A stretch of 64,000 nucleotides of DNA, taken from the NCBI GenBank assembly GCA_045634005.1, contig JAZQZL010000069.1, forward strand, positions 1-64,000. The letters are read 5' to 3'. This DNA comes from Flemingiibacterium sp045634005 (GTDB taxonomy: Bacteria > Bacillota > Clostridia > Oscillospirales > CAG-272). Position 1 is the first letter of the stretch. Every line of letters starts with the position of its first letter. The notes under the pieces are model-generated. The model searched no databases. It was not told where the DNA came from and was given only the letters and a program-made list of their open reading frames with translations. Made by a program: the position numbers and the translations under genes. This document shows, in pieces, positions 33,933-41,373 of this stretch.

Positions 33933-35471
33933 TTAGCGTGCCCTTACCGCTCCGAGCGCCCACCTCACGTCGCTTTTTGTTAATATTCCCATTGAAAGTA
34001 GAAGTGCCGCGTATACTGTCGCCGCGAGCAGCATCGAGCCTATAGTCGAAGCCCACGTCGGCGAAGCGGCACCGACGTCGAAAAGCCTTAATACCGCCGC
34101 CGCACCAACGGCTGAAAGCATCGGTCCGAAAAGCGAGCCCCAGAGCTTCGCACGAAATCCGCTCACGCGAGTCAGCCGCCATATACTGAGCGAGGCGTTT
34201 GCCACCTCTGCCATGTATATCGTAACGATATATCCCCAGATTCCTATCCTCGGGCATAAGAGATACACGAAAAGCGTACACATCGCCGCATCGAGAATAT
34301 TGACCTTCATACAGTATATCTGCTCACCAAGCCCCTTCAGTATCGCATCAACGGCGTGGTCAAGGTACATCACAGGAATGAGCGGCGCCATAACGCGGAT
34401 AAATTCGCCTGCCGCCGCACTGTCGTAAATAAGCACGCCAAGCTCATATGCAAACATCGACATTATCGCCGAGCAGCCCATCGAAAATATAAGCGTAAAA
34501 GTGAGTGCGCGCGATATCATATAACGTATGTGCACAGAATTTTGCTTCGCGTCAGCCTCGGCAAATTCGGGAATCAAAAGCCCGGTGAAGGAATAAAGAA
34601 GCGCCGTCGGGAACATTATGACGGGCATTACCATACCGCAAAGCACGCCGTACGTCGCAAGTGCAGTTTCGGCACTTGCAGGATTTTTGCGAAGTCCTCG
34701 AGGGATAAGCATATGCTCAAGCGTAGAAAGCCCCGAGCGCACGTACGCCGCCGCGGCAACGGGTACGGTTATGCCAAAAAGCTCGCGAGTCAGCCGCCGC
34801 CCGACCTCACGCGGCACACCTCCCTTCGCCTTTTCGCGCCGGTCAAAAATATAAAGTAAAAGCGCCACTAAAAACGATGCCGTCTCGGCGAGCGCGCCCC
34901 CGCCGACAAGCGCCATACACGCATATTCTATCCCGTCGGGCACGATATAAAGCATCAAAGTCACGGTAACTCCGACCTTGAAAAGCTGCTCAAAAATTTG
35001 CGTTGCGGCACTTTTGGCTACCTTTCGTACGGCGGTGAAATATCCGTGAAGCACGTTCGAGGCGGCGATAAAGGGTAAGCTCAAGGCAAGCAGGCGAAGC
35101 GAGCGCGTACAGCGCCCGTCAGCGAGCCAATTCTCTGCGACGTAGTCCGCGCCGAGATACAGCAGCAAGCACGCTCCGATACCGCATACGCACGCATACG
35201 CAAGGCAACGCTTTAGCGCCGCGCACACCTCTCTGCTATCCCCGCGGCCAAGCGCCTCGGCGCACATTCTCGTTGCGGCAAGGTTAATGCCTGCAGCGGC
35301 TAGTGTCACCGAAAGCCCGTAGACGCTCATAATAAGCGTAAAAAGTCCCATACCGTCCGCGCCGAGACGACGCGAAACGAACGCATTAAACGCCACGCCA
35401 AGCACACGCAGCGATAGTGAGGTCACCGTCATAATAAGTCCGTTCAAAATAAACCGACGCAGCACACGCAT
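33933..35471 (-). CDS. SpoVB-like polysaccharide/lipid flippase (MATE-like superfamily)
   Basis: A 512-residue integral membrane protein with about 14 hydrophobic segments, of the PST/SpoVB/MurJ-like exporter group. The opening RRFILNGLIMTVTSLSLRVLG followed by RRLGADGMGLFTLIMSVYG is typical of SpoVB/YtgP proteins, which translocate lipid-linked wall or spore-cortex precursors. I start at the ATG at 35471 with GGAGG 8 bases upstream; an in-frame TTG at 35486 is less likely. SpoVB itself, needed for spore cortex, is plausible given the other spore genes, but paralogs are common. Confidence 0.85.
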   Translation of the reverse strand: MRVLRRFILNGLIMTVTSLSLRVLGVAFNAFVSRRLGADGMGLFTLIMSVYGLSVTLAAAGINLAATRMCAEALGRGDSREVCAALKRCLAYACVCGIGACLLLYLGADYVAENWLADGRCTRSLRLLALSLPFIAASNVLHGYFTAVRKVAKSAATQIFEQLFKVGVTVTLMLYIVPDGIEYACMALVGGGALAETASFLVALLLYIFDRREKAKGGVPREVGRRLTRELFGITVPVAAAAYVRSGLSTLEHMLIPRGLRKNPASAETALATYGVLCGMVMPVIMFPTALLYSFTGLLIPEFAEADAKQNSVHIRYMISRALTFTLIFSMGCSAIMSMFAYELGVLIYDSAAAGEFIRVMAPLIPVMYLDHAVDAILKGLGEQIYCMKVNILDAAMCTLFVYLLCPRIGIWGYIVTIYMAEVANASLSIWRLTRVSGFRAKLWGSLFGPMLSAVGAAAVLRLFDVGAASPTWASTIGSMLLAATVYAALLLSMGILTKSDVRWALGAVRAR

Positions 35472-35595
35472 CTCTGATACCTCCAAGGCATATACTTTGA
35501 TAGCCGAATATATCCTATATATACGCCTCTGCGCAATTCAAAATCACATTTTCAATTTATTTACAAATATTTTTTGAAATTTTTTTAGAAATATC

Positions 35596-35624
35596 TTGCA
35601 AACAAGCGAATTATGTAGTATAAT
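35596..35624 (+). promoter_or_regulatory. Promoter of gdhA
   Basis: TTGCAA (35596-35601), 17 bases and TATAAT (35619-35624), 62 bases before the ATG. The A/T-rich stretch just upstream could act as an UP element. Confidence 0.8.
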
Positions 35625-35686
35625 GGTTACTGTACATTACCATACTAAAATGTGTGGAATCTATTAACAAAAAGAGGTATATACCT

Positions 35687-37042
35687 ATGGCACTCAAAAA
35701 CAGCTATCTTGCAAGTGTTTATGAAAACGTTTGCAAAAGAAACCCCGGTGAGACTGAATTCCATCAGACAGTAGAAGAAGTACTCGAGTCCCTCGAGCCC
35801 GTCGCTGAAAGACGCCCCGACCTTATCGAGGCAGGCGTATTCGAGCGTATGGTTGAGCCAGAGCGTCAGATCCAGTTCAGAGTAAGCTGGGTAGACGATA
35901 ACGGCAAGGTTCAGGTTAACCGCGGCTATCGCGTACAGTTCAACTCCGCTATCGGTCCTTACAAGGGCGGTATCAGATTCGCTCCCAACGTTAACGCTTC
36001 CATTATGAAGTTCCTCGGCTTTGAGCAGACCTTCAAGAACTCCCTCACCAGCCTTCCTATGGGCGGTGCAAAGGGTGGCGCTGACTTCGATCCCACCGGA
36101 AAGTCCGACGGAGAGATCATGCGCTTCTGCCAGAGCTTCATGACCGAGCTTTCCAAGCACATCGGCGCTGATACTGACGTTCCCGCAGGTGACATCGGTG
36201 TAGGTGCACGCGAGATCGGTTATATGTACGGTCAGTACAAGAGACTTCGCAACGAGTTCACCGGCGTTCTCACCGGCAAGGGCTTCTCCTACGGCGGCTC
36301 TCTTATCCGTCCCGAGGCTACCGGCTACGGTGCAGTTTACTACGTTGAGAATATGCTCGCTTCCTTCGGCGAAAAGATCGAGGGCAAGACCTTCGCAGTA
36401 TCCGGCTTCGGTAACGTCGCTTGGGGTACCGTACAGAAGCTCACCGAGCTTGGCGGTAAGGTTGTTACCATCTCCGGTCCCGACGGTTACATATACGATA
36501 AGGACGGCGTAAGCACTCCCGAGAAGATCGCATATATGCTCGAAATGCGCAACTCCTGCCGCAACAAGGTTCAGGACTACGCAGACAAATTCGGCGTTCC
36601 CTTCTTTGCAGGCCAGAAGCCTTGGGGCGAAAAGGTTGACGTTATTATGCCTTGCGCAACCCAGAACGAGGTTAACCTCGACGAGGCAAAGAAGATCGTT
36701 GCAAACGGCGTTAAGTACTACGTTGAGGTTTCCAATATGCCTACCACTAACGAGGCTGTTGCATACCTCAAGGCAAACAAGGTTGTCGTTGCTCCCTCGA
36801 AGGCAGTTAACGCAGGCGGCGTATCCGTTTCCGGTCTCGAAATGAGCCAGAACTCTATGCGCTACAGCTGGACGGCAGAAGAGGTTGATGCAAAGCTCAA
36901 GCAGATTATGAAGAACATCTACGATTCTTCCGTTAAGGCAGCTAAGGAATACGGTATGGAAGGCGACCTCGTTGCAGGCGCTAACATCGCCGGCTTCCTC
37001 AAGGTTGCTGAGGCTATGAAGGCTCAGGGTATTGCATACTAA
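35687..37042 (+). CDS. gdhA: Glutamate dehydrogenase, hexameric NADP-type
   Basis: A 451-residue enzyme linking 2-oxoglutarate and ammonia to glutamate. Motifs: NSAIGPYKGGIRFAPNV with a substrate lysine, SLPMGGAKGGADFDP with the catalytic lysine, DVPAGDIGVGAREIGYM, and the dinucleotide fold VSGFGNVAWGT. Length near 450 and overall pattern match the small hexameric class, usually NADP-dependent in biosynthesis. Strong codon bias indicates high expression. The ATG at 35687 is preceded by AGAGG; an 11-residue longer frame is less likely. It is monocistronic. Confidence 0.95.
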   Translation: MALKNSYLASVYENVCKRNPGETEFHQTVEEVLESLEPVAERRPDLIEAGVFERMVEPERQIQFRVSWVDDNGKVQVNRGYRVQFNSAIGPYKGGIRFAPNVNASIMKFLGFEQTFKNSLTSLPMGGAKGGADFDPTGKSDGEIMRFCQSFMTELSKHIGADTDVPAGDIGVGAREIGYMYGQYKRLRNEFTGVLTGKGFSYGGSLIRPEATGYGAVYYVENMLASFGEKIEGKTFAVSGFGNVAWGTVQKLTELGGKVVTISGPDGYIYDKDGVSTPEKIAYMLEMRNSCRNKVQDYADKFGVPFFAGQKPWGEKVDVIMPCATQNEVNLDEAKKIVANGVKYYVEVSNMPTTNEAVAYLKANKVVVAPSKAVNAGGVSVSGLEMSQNSMRYSWTAEEVDAKLKQIMKNIYDSSVKAAKEYGMEGDLVAGANIAGFLKVAEAMKAQGIAY

Positions 37043-37058
37043 TTGAGAAAAACAGCAA

Positions 37059-37092
37059 AAGGACAGAGGATTTACTCCTCTGTCCTTCTTTT
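37059..37092. terminator. Bidirectional terminator between gdhA and M24-B
   Basis: Perfect 12-base stem AAGGACAGAGGA/TCCTCTGTCCTT (37059-37070, 37076-37087) with a 5-base loop and a T-rich tail. Confidence 0.9.
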
Positions 37093-37103
37093 ATTTAAGC
37101 TTA

Positions 37104-38291
37104 TCAGCAATCGATCTCAAAGAGCTTTCTCGGGTAGTTGGTGAGATTTTCTGCGTAACCGTTCTTTACGCAGACAACGTCCTCCATACGAAGACCTGTC
37201 TTGGTCTTTGCAGAGCCGAGGAAGATGTCAACGCAGAAGGTCATATTTTCCTCAAGCAAATAATCCGAGGTCGTTTCGATCCACGGAGCCTCGCCCTCCA
37301 TAGTGCCGTTACCGTGGCAAGGGCCGTAAAGGAGCCAATCGCCATATCCCATTTTCGTTACGTTTTCGATATGGAACTTCGCAACGTCGCACGCAGGGGT
37401 GCCTGCCTTAAGCATATCGATAACGTCCGCCTGTGCCTTGTAGCCGACCTCGATGAGCTCGCGCTGCTCGTCAGTCGCCTTGCCGAAAACTGCGGGGCGT
37501 CCGATGCTCGAAGCGTAGCCGTCAACTCTCGCGCCGATCTGAAGGAAGGTCATATCGCCCTTCTTTATCTGCTTGTTTCTCGGACGGCTGATAGCCTGGT
37601 TTGAGCCTTCACCGGTGAGCACCCACAGAGGGTACGATTCTCTTTCCGCGCCAAGCTCGTGCATCTTGCCAAGCGCAAGACCGACCACCTGCTGCTCGGT
37701 CATACCGACGCGGATATTCTCGAGCACGTAGTCGAAGGTCTTTGCGGTGATCTCTGCCGCCGCTCTCATACAGGCAAGCTCGTTCTCGGTCTTTCTCATA
37801 CGGATGGTGTTTACGATAGCGTCAGCCTTTTCGATCTTCACGTCGCCGTAAACGGAAAGCGACTCGCGAAGTGCCTCGTAAACGCCGATTGTCATAAGCG
37901 GAAGTCCCGCAACACCGAAGCGCTTAACCGACGACTTGCCGAGAAGTCTTTCGAAAACGGTGTTGAATGTGTCGAGCTTCTTGCCGGGATACTCCGGCTC
38001 GGACGACTCTCTGAATGCCTTCAGAAGGCAAATTTCGTCGATCATCGAGCGGTCAGATGCATAGGTGTAGCTCTCGGGACCGATGAGGAGAAGCGGATCG
38101 CCCTCTCTCGGGATAAGCACGCCCGCGGTTTCGAACGAGGGCCAATATGCCGAGAAATAGCGCACGAACTGCGGCTCGGCCTCGTTGCCGTATGCGAGAA
38201 TAAGGTCGTAGCCCTCCGCCTTCATAGCAGCCTGAACCTTTTTGACACGCTCCTTGTATTCTTCTCTCGGAATAGATGGGATGTTAAGCAT
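37104..38291 (-). CDS. Creatinase-like M24 family protein B, metal ligands not conserved
   Basis: A 395-residue paralog of M24-A with the same two-domain layout. The aligned M24 metal positions read Gln251, Ser262, His326 (CHGNGT), Asp355 and Glu370, so the metal centre is probably missing. Unlike M24-A, the creatinase-type catalytic histidine position reads SNQAISR, without His, so the two copies may act on different substrates or one may be non-catalytic. Characteristic blocks are FSAYWPSFETAG, PLLLIGPES and EGEAPWIETTSDYLLEENMT. It is the last gene of an operon with ASRT-B and a phosphotriesterase-like protein (5-base gap). AAAGGA precedes the ATG at 38291. Confidence 0.85.
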   Translation of the reverse strand: MLNIPSIPREEYKERVKKVQAAMKAEGYDLILAYGNEAEPQFVRYFSAYWPSFETAGVLIPREGDPLLLIGPESYTYASDRSMIDEICLLKAFRESSEPEYPGKKLDTFNTVFERLLGKSSVKRFGVAGLPLMTIGVYEALRESLSVYGDVKIEKADAIVNTIRMRKTENELACMRAAAEITAKTFDYVLENIRVGMTEQQVVGLALGKMHELGAERESYPLWVLTGEGSNQAISRPRNKQIKKGDMTFLQIGARVDGYASSIGRPAVFGKATDEQRELIEVGYKAQADVIDMLKAGTPACDVAKFHIENVTKMGYGDWLLYGPCHGNGTMEGEAPWIETTSDYLLEENMTFCVDIFLGSAKTKTGLRMEDVVCVKNGYAENLTNYPRKLFEIDC

Positions 38292-38296
38292 AATAT

Positions 38297-39334
38297 TTAT
38301 TCCTTTCCACACAGCCAATCGGCCGGATTTTTTACTAACATTGTTTTAATATCGTTTTCGCTGATACCCTCGTCCTCCATCATCGGAACGATGTTGGAGA
38401 GCACGTGGTCGTAACCCCAACCGCCGTATGCGTGAAGGAGATTTTTTAGGCATACGTCGCAGGACAAAAGGATCTGTCCCACGTAGCCGTCGTCGATCAT
38501 CTTCTTGAGAAGCGCAACTCTGTCCGTGTCGTGAACGAACAGTCCGTAGCCCGAATTGCGGACCTCTCGGCGAATGTAGTACTCCTTGCCGAAGTTGTCA
38601 AGCTCAACGTAAACGCCTTTTTTAAGAAGCTCGTATATGTACTCGCTGCGGTTTTCAACGTCAATGTGGCTGATGCAGATCCTATCGGGTGCAACTCCTT
38701 CACCGAGAAGGATATCCGCCGCCTCTATTCCGTTGACTGTCCACGGGTTTATGTGTACGTTGATCGCAACGCCCGTCGCCTTCTGCGCTATCGCCGCCGC
38801 TCGAAGCACCTTGCGCTCCTTATCGTCGAAAATCTCGCTTATGCCGATTTCGCCGATATATCCGGCGCATACGCCGTCTATACCCTCGTCAAGCTCGCAT
38901 ATCATAAGCTCGGCTACCTCGGCGTCCGTCATCTCGGCAAGCTCTTTCGGATGCGTTTCTCCGACGTAGAAGCCCGTGCCCATTATAATGTTGAGCCCGG
39001 TCTTTTCGGATATACGTGCAAGCGCCGCGGGATCTCTGCCGATACCCGGAAGCGATGCGTCAACCACCGTGTTGCCGCCTGCATTTTTGAAAAACTCAAG
39101 CTCGCGTACGGCAAGCTCCTCGCTGTCGAGAAGCAGATTATCCTTCAGCGCATAACAGTCGCGGCTCAAAATACCGAGATTCCACATCTCAACGGGCTGT
39201 GTCGCCGGATCGTCTATGCCCTTTATGGGCAACGCCTGATAAAATGCCGTAAGGTCAAGTAATACGTGCTCGTGTGTCGTCGTGGTTTTAAGCTCGTCAC
39301 GCGACAGCACCTTGCATACGCTCTTTACGCTCAT
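38297..39334 (-). CDS. Phosphotriesterase-family metal-dependent hydrolase
   Basis: A 345-residue TIM-barrel enzyme of the phosphotriesterase/PHP branch of the amidohydrolase superfamily. The first metal pair is TTTTHEHVLLD (His21, His23). GYIGEIGISE supplies a bridging Glu where PTE has a carbamylated Lys, as in E. coli PHP. Barrel histidines follow in VHINPW and ISHIDVE, and the last Asp in LLSCDVCLKN. Known relatives are lactonases or phospho-sugar lactonases. AAGGAGG lies just before the ATG at 39334. It starts 10 bases after ASRT-B. It holds the place of the amidohydrolase in the other ASRT operon. Confidence 0.88.
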   Translation of the reverse strand: MSVKSVCKVLSRDELKTTTTHEHVLLDLTAFYQALPIKGIDDPATQPVEMWNLGILSRDCYALKDNLLLDSEELAVRELEFFKNAGGNTVVDASLPGIGRDPAALARISEKTGLNIIMGTGFYVGETHPKELAEMTDAEVAELMICELDEGIDGVCAGYIGEIGISEIFDDKERKVLRAAAIAQKATGVAINVHINPWTVNGIEAADILLGEGVAPDRICISHIDVENRSEYIYELLKKGVYVELDNFGKEYYIRREVRNSGYGLFVHDTDRVALLKKMIDDGYVGQILLSCDVCLKNLLHAYGGWGYDHVLSNIVPMMEDEGISENDIKTMLVKNPADWLCGKE

Positions 39335-39344
39335 ATCTGCCTCC

Positions 39345-39716
39345 TTATTCACTCTGAGCCATAAGCGCCATATAAGCCATATTCGACTGCTGTACGTCAA
39401 GTCTGCCGTACTGTACTATAACGCCGATATCGCTTTTTATTTCCATTGAATACTGAACTCCGACGCCAATCTCAAGTCCGCCGAGCACTTCCTTTTCGTC
39501 CGTCTTGAAGCATCTGATGCGCTTTGCCGGAACTGTGTACGGAATGTTCTCGACGGGCTCACGGTCCTCAAAGTAAATACTGATAAGAACGTGCGCGTCC
39601 TCGCTGTTGGTGTTGAGTATCATTACGCTTTCGTGTCCGATATACTCGGCATCGGGATCGGGCTTTGGCGACGGACGGTATCCGTCAACTATGTACCACT
39701 GTTTCTTTCCGCTCAA
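39345..39716 (-). CDS. ASRT-like (sensory rhodopsin transducer family) small-molecule-binding protein B
   Basis: A 123-residue paralog of the protein at 19816-20166. It contains GHESVMILNTNSEDAHV, ISIYFEDREPV, TVPAKRIRCFKTDE and VIVQYGRLDVQQSNMAYMA, which fit PF07100. The best start is a TTG at 39716 with AAGGAAGG 8 bases upstream; a GTG at 39725 would lie inside that ribosome binding site. It heads the operon with the phosphotriesterase-like and M24-B genes and is divergent from an AraC-family gene. An inverted repeat ATTTCA/TGAAAT (39777-39793) lies upstream as a possible operator. Confidence 0.8.
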   Translation of the reverse strand: MSGKKQWYIVDGYRPSPKPDPDAEYIGHESVMILNTNSEDAHVLISIYFEDREPVENIPYTVPAKRIRCFKTDEKEVLGGLEIGVGVQYSMEIKSDIGVIVQYGRLDVQQSNMAYMALMAQSE

Positions 39717-39820
39717 TACAGGCACCTTCCTTTCTATATTTTCATTTTACCTGTTTTTAGTATAGGATTCTATGGGATTTCACGGACTGAAATTAGTAAA
39801 ACAAGACATCGGCAAACCGA

Positions 39821-39849
39821 TTGACATAAGGGATAATAAATGGTATACT
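39821..39849 (+). promoter_or_regulatory. Promoter of the AraC gene at 39872
   Basis: TTGACA (39821-39826), 17 bases and TATACT (39844-39849). A small palindrome ATCGG-CAAA-CCGAT (39808-39821) abuts the -35. Confidence 0.8.
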
Positions 39850-39871
39850 AAACACAGAGAGGAGGGATACT

Positions 39872-40777
39872 GTGAATAAGGACGTACCGCTCATAAAAAA
39901 AGAAGACCTTTTCAGCGAAAACGGTAGCGTGCATATACACCTTTCAAACGAATACAAGGACTACGTCGGAATCTTGCACAAGCACAAATTCATCGAGATC
40001 GTATATATAGTTTCGGGCAAAGCGCGCCACGTTATAAACGAGAATGAATATTTCGTAAAAAAGGGCGACGTTTCCGTCATAAACCCGTCCGAAGCGCACG
40101 CGTTTTACGCGGACACGGAATGTGACGAGGAGTTTGTCGCATATGACCTTATGTTCACTCCCGACTTTATCGACCGCGCCTGCCTCGAAGGCGACGGCTT
40201 CTCCGAACTTTCCGACTCATTTATGTTCTATTCCCTCTTTCCCGACGAAAAGGAGTTCAAGAAGCGATTCAATCTCGTCCCGAGCTGCGGCTTCGTGCTT
40301 GAAACGGTTTTCGAGCGGATATATCACGAATACAAGGGTAAGAAAAACGGATACATAAACCTTATCCGTGTTTACAGTGCAGAAATTATTATAAAGCTGC
40401 TACGCCGTATCGGGGACCTTAAAAAGAGCCATATTTCGGAGTCGCAGCGCCAGATCGTAGCAAAGGTGATCGAATACGTTGAAAACAATTACAGCATAAA
40501 AATAAACACAGAGGAAATAGCCTCTAAAATGTTTTTCAACAAGGACTACATATCAAAGCTGTTTAAAAGCGAAACGGGACAGTCGATCTCCGAATTTGTC
40601 CGTGAGATACGCTTGAAGGAAGCCTGCCGACAGATCGCGTCAACTGACAGAAACATCACCGAGATCGCGTACGACTGCGGCTTCGGCGATATTAAAACCT
40701 TCTATTCGCTATTCAAAAAATACGTCGGCTGTACGCCAAAGGTGTACCGCGACGGTATATCGGAAGAGAAAAACTAA
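39872..40777 (+). CDS. AraC-family transcriptional regulator of the ASRT-B operon
   Basis: A 301-residue regulator with an N-terminal cupin sensor (ILHKHKFIEIVYIVSGKARH near residues 35-54, then INPSEAHAFYAD) and a C-terminal AraC domain (TEEIASKMFFNKDYISKLFK and ITEIAYDCGFGDIKTFYSLFKK). The start is a GTG at 39872 with GAGGAGGG upstream. Divergence from ASRT-B/phosphotriesterase/M24-B makes it the likely local regulator. It has a near-consensus promoter. Confidence 0.92.
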   Translation: MNKDVPLIKKEDLFSENGSVHIHLSNEYKDYVGILHKHKFIEIVYIVSGKARHVINENEYFVKKGDVSVINPSEAHAFYADTECDEEFVAYDLMFTPDFIDRACLEGDGFSELSDSFMFYSLFPDEKEFKKRFNLVPSCGFVLETVFERIYHEYKGKKNGYINLIRVYSAEIIIKLLRRIGDLKKSHISESQRQIVAKVIEYVENNYSIKINTEEIASKMFFNKDYISKLFKSETGQSISEFVREIRLKEACRQIASTDRNITEIAYDCGFGDIKTFYSLFKKYVGCTPKVYRDGISEEKN

Positions 40778-40866
40778 AAAGCAAATACTTTTTATCATCA
40801 CCATTTTACCACCGCCGTTTGAAATTACCATTCATATAACTCTTATTAGCGCAGATAATAATATCA

Positions 40867-40918
40867 GAGCCGGGCGAAACGCTCTTGGCTCAATTAACAG
40901 ACGTGTTTTGCCCGGCAC
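40867..40918 (+). other. Strong hairpin in the gap between the AraC and spore-protein genes
   Basis: GCCGGGC (40869-40875) pairs with GCCCGGC (40910-40916), extended by GAAAC with GTTTT. A competing pair GAGCC (40867-40871) with GGCTC (40887-40891) overlaps the first arm. It may be the AraC terminator or a structured leader of the spore-protein message. The rest of 40778-41000 shows no gene. Confidence 0.45.
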
Positions 40919-41000
40919 ATTTGTGGCGGTTTTACGAATTATCGTGAAAGCAGCAAGGCAGGTCGATAATATAGATATTTCTTAATAAGGAGAAACAACT

Positions 41001-41201
41001 ATGTCTAGCAATAAGATCGTAGTTCCCGAGGCTAAGGCAGCCCTCGAGCAGTTCAAGATGGAAGCAGCAAGCGAGGTTGGCGTAAACTTAAAGCAGGGCT
41101 ACAACGGCGAGCTCACCTCCCGTCAGGCAGGTTCCATCGGCGGTCAGATGGTTAAGAAGATGATCGAAAAGTACGAGAACGACCTCAAGGCAGGCAAATA
41201 A
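41001..41201 (+). CDS. Alpha/beta-type small acid-soluble spore protein
   Basis: A 66-residue SASP that coats spore DNA and protects it from UV and heat. Family signatures are visible: the germination-protease site region FKMEAASEVGVNL at about 18-30 and the DNA-binding block GYNGELTSRQAGSIGGQMVKKMIEK. AAGGAG precedes the ATG. Expression is expected from sigma-G in the forespore, but I could not identify a convincing sigma-G promoter. With SpoIVB this indicates an endospore former. Confidence 0.95.
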   Translation: MSSNKIVVPEAKAALEQFKMEAASEVGVNLKQGYNGELTSRQAGSIGGQMVKKMIEKYENDLKAGK

Positions 41202-41219
41202 GTCACTTTGACTTACAGT

Positions 41220-41251
41220 GCGGTCCCACTGCGGTGGGACCGCTTCTTTTT
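41220..41251 (+). terminator. Terminator after the spore protein gene
   Basis: Perfect 10-base stem GCGGTCCCAC/GTGGGACCGC (41220-41229, 41234-41243), TGCG loop, then TTCTTTTTT. Confidence 0.95.
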
Positions 41252-41275
41252 TACCGGTCTTTTGCCGAAAATCTA

Positions 41276-41341
41276 TTGACAAACGTGTTCGATTCTGTTA
41301 TCATCAATGTAACCGATATATTATACATATAGATATCGGTT
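41276..41341 (+). promoter_or_regulatory. GH51 promoter and downstream inverted-repeat operator
   Basis: TTGACA (41276-41281), 17 bases and TATCAT (41299-41304). Just downstream is an inverted repeat with 9-base arms AACCGATAT (41311-41319) and ATATCGGTT (41333-41341) around 13 bases. A repressor bound there would block initiation. Confidence 0.75.
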
Positions 41342-41373
41342 ATAAATACACACCTGATACGGAGCTAGCTATT

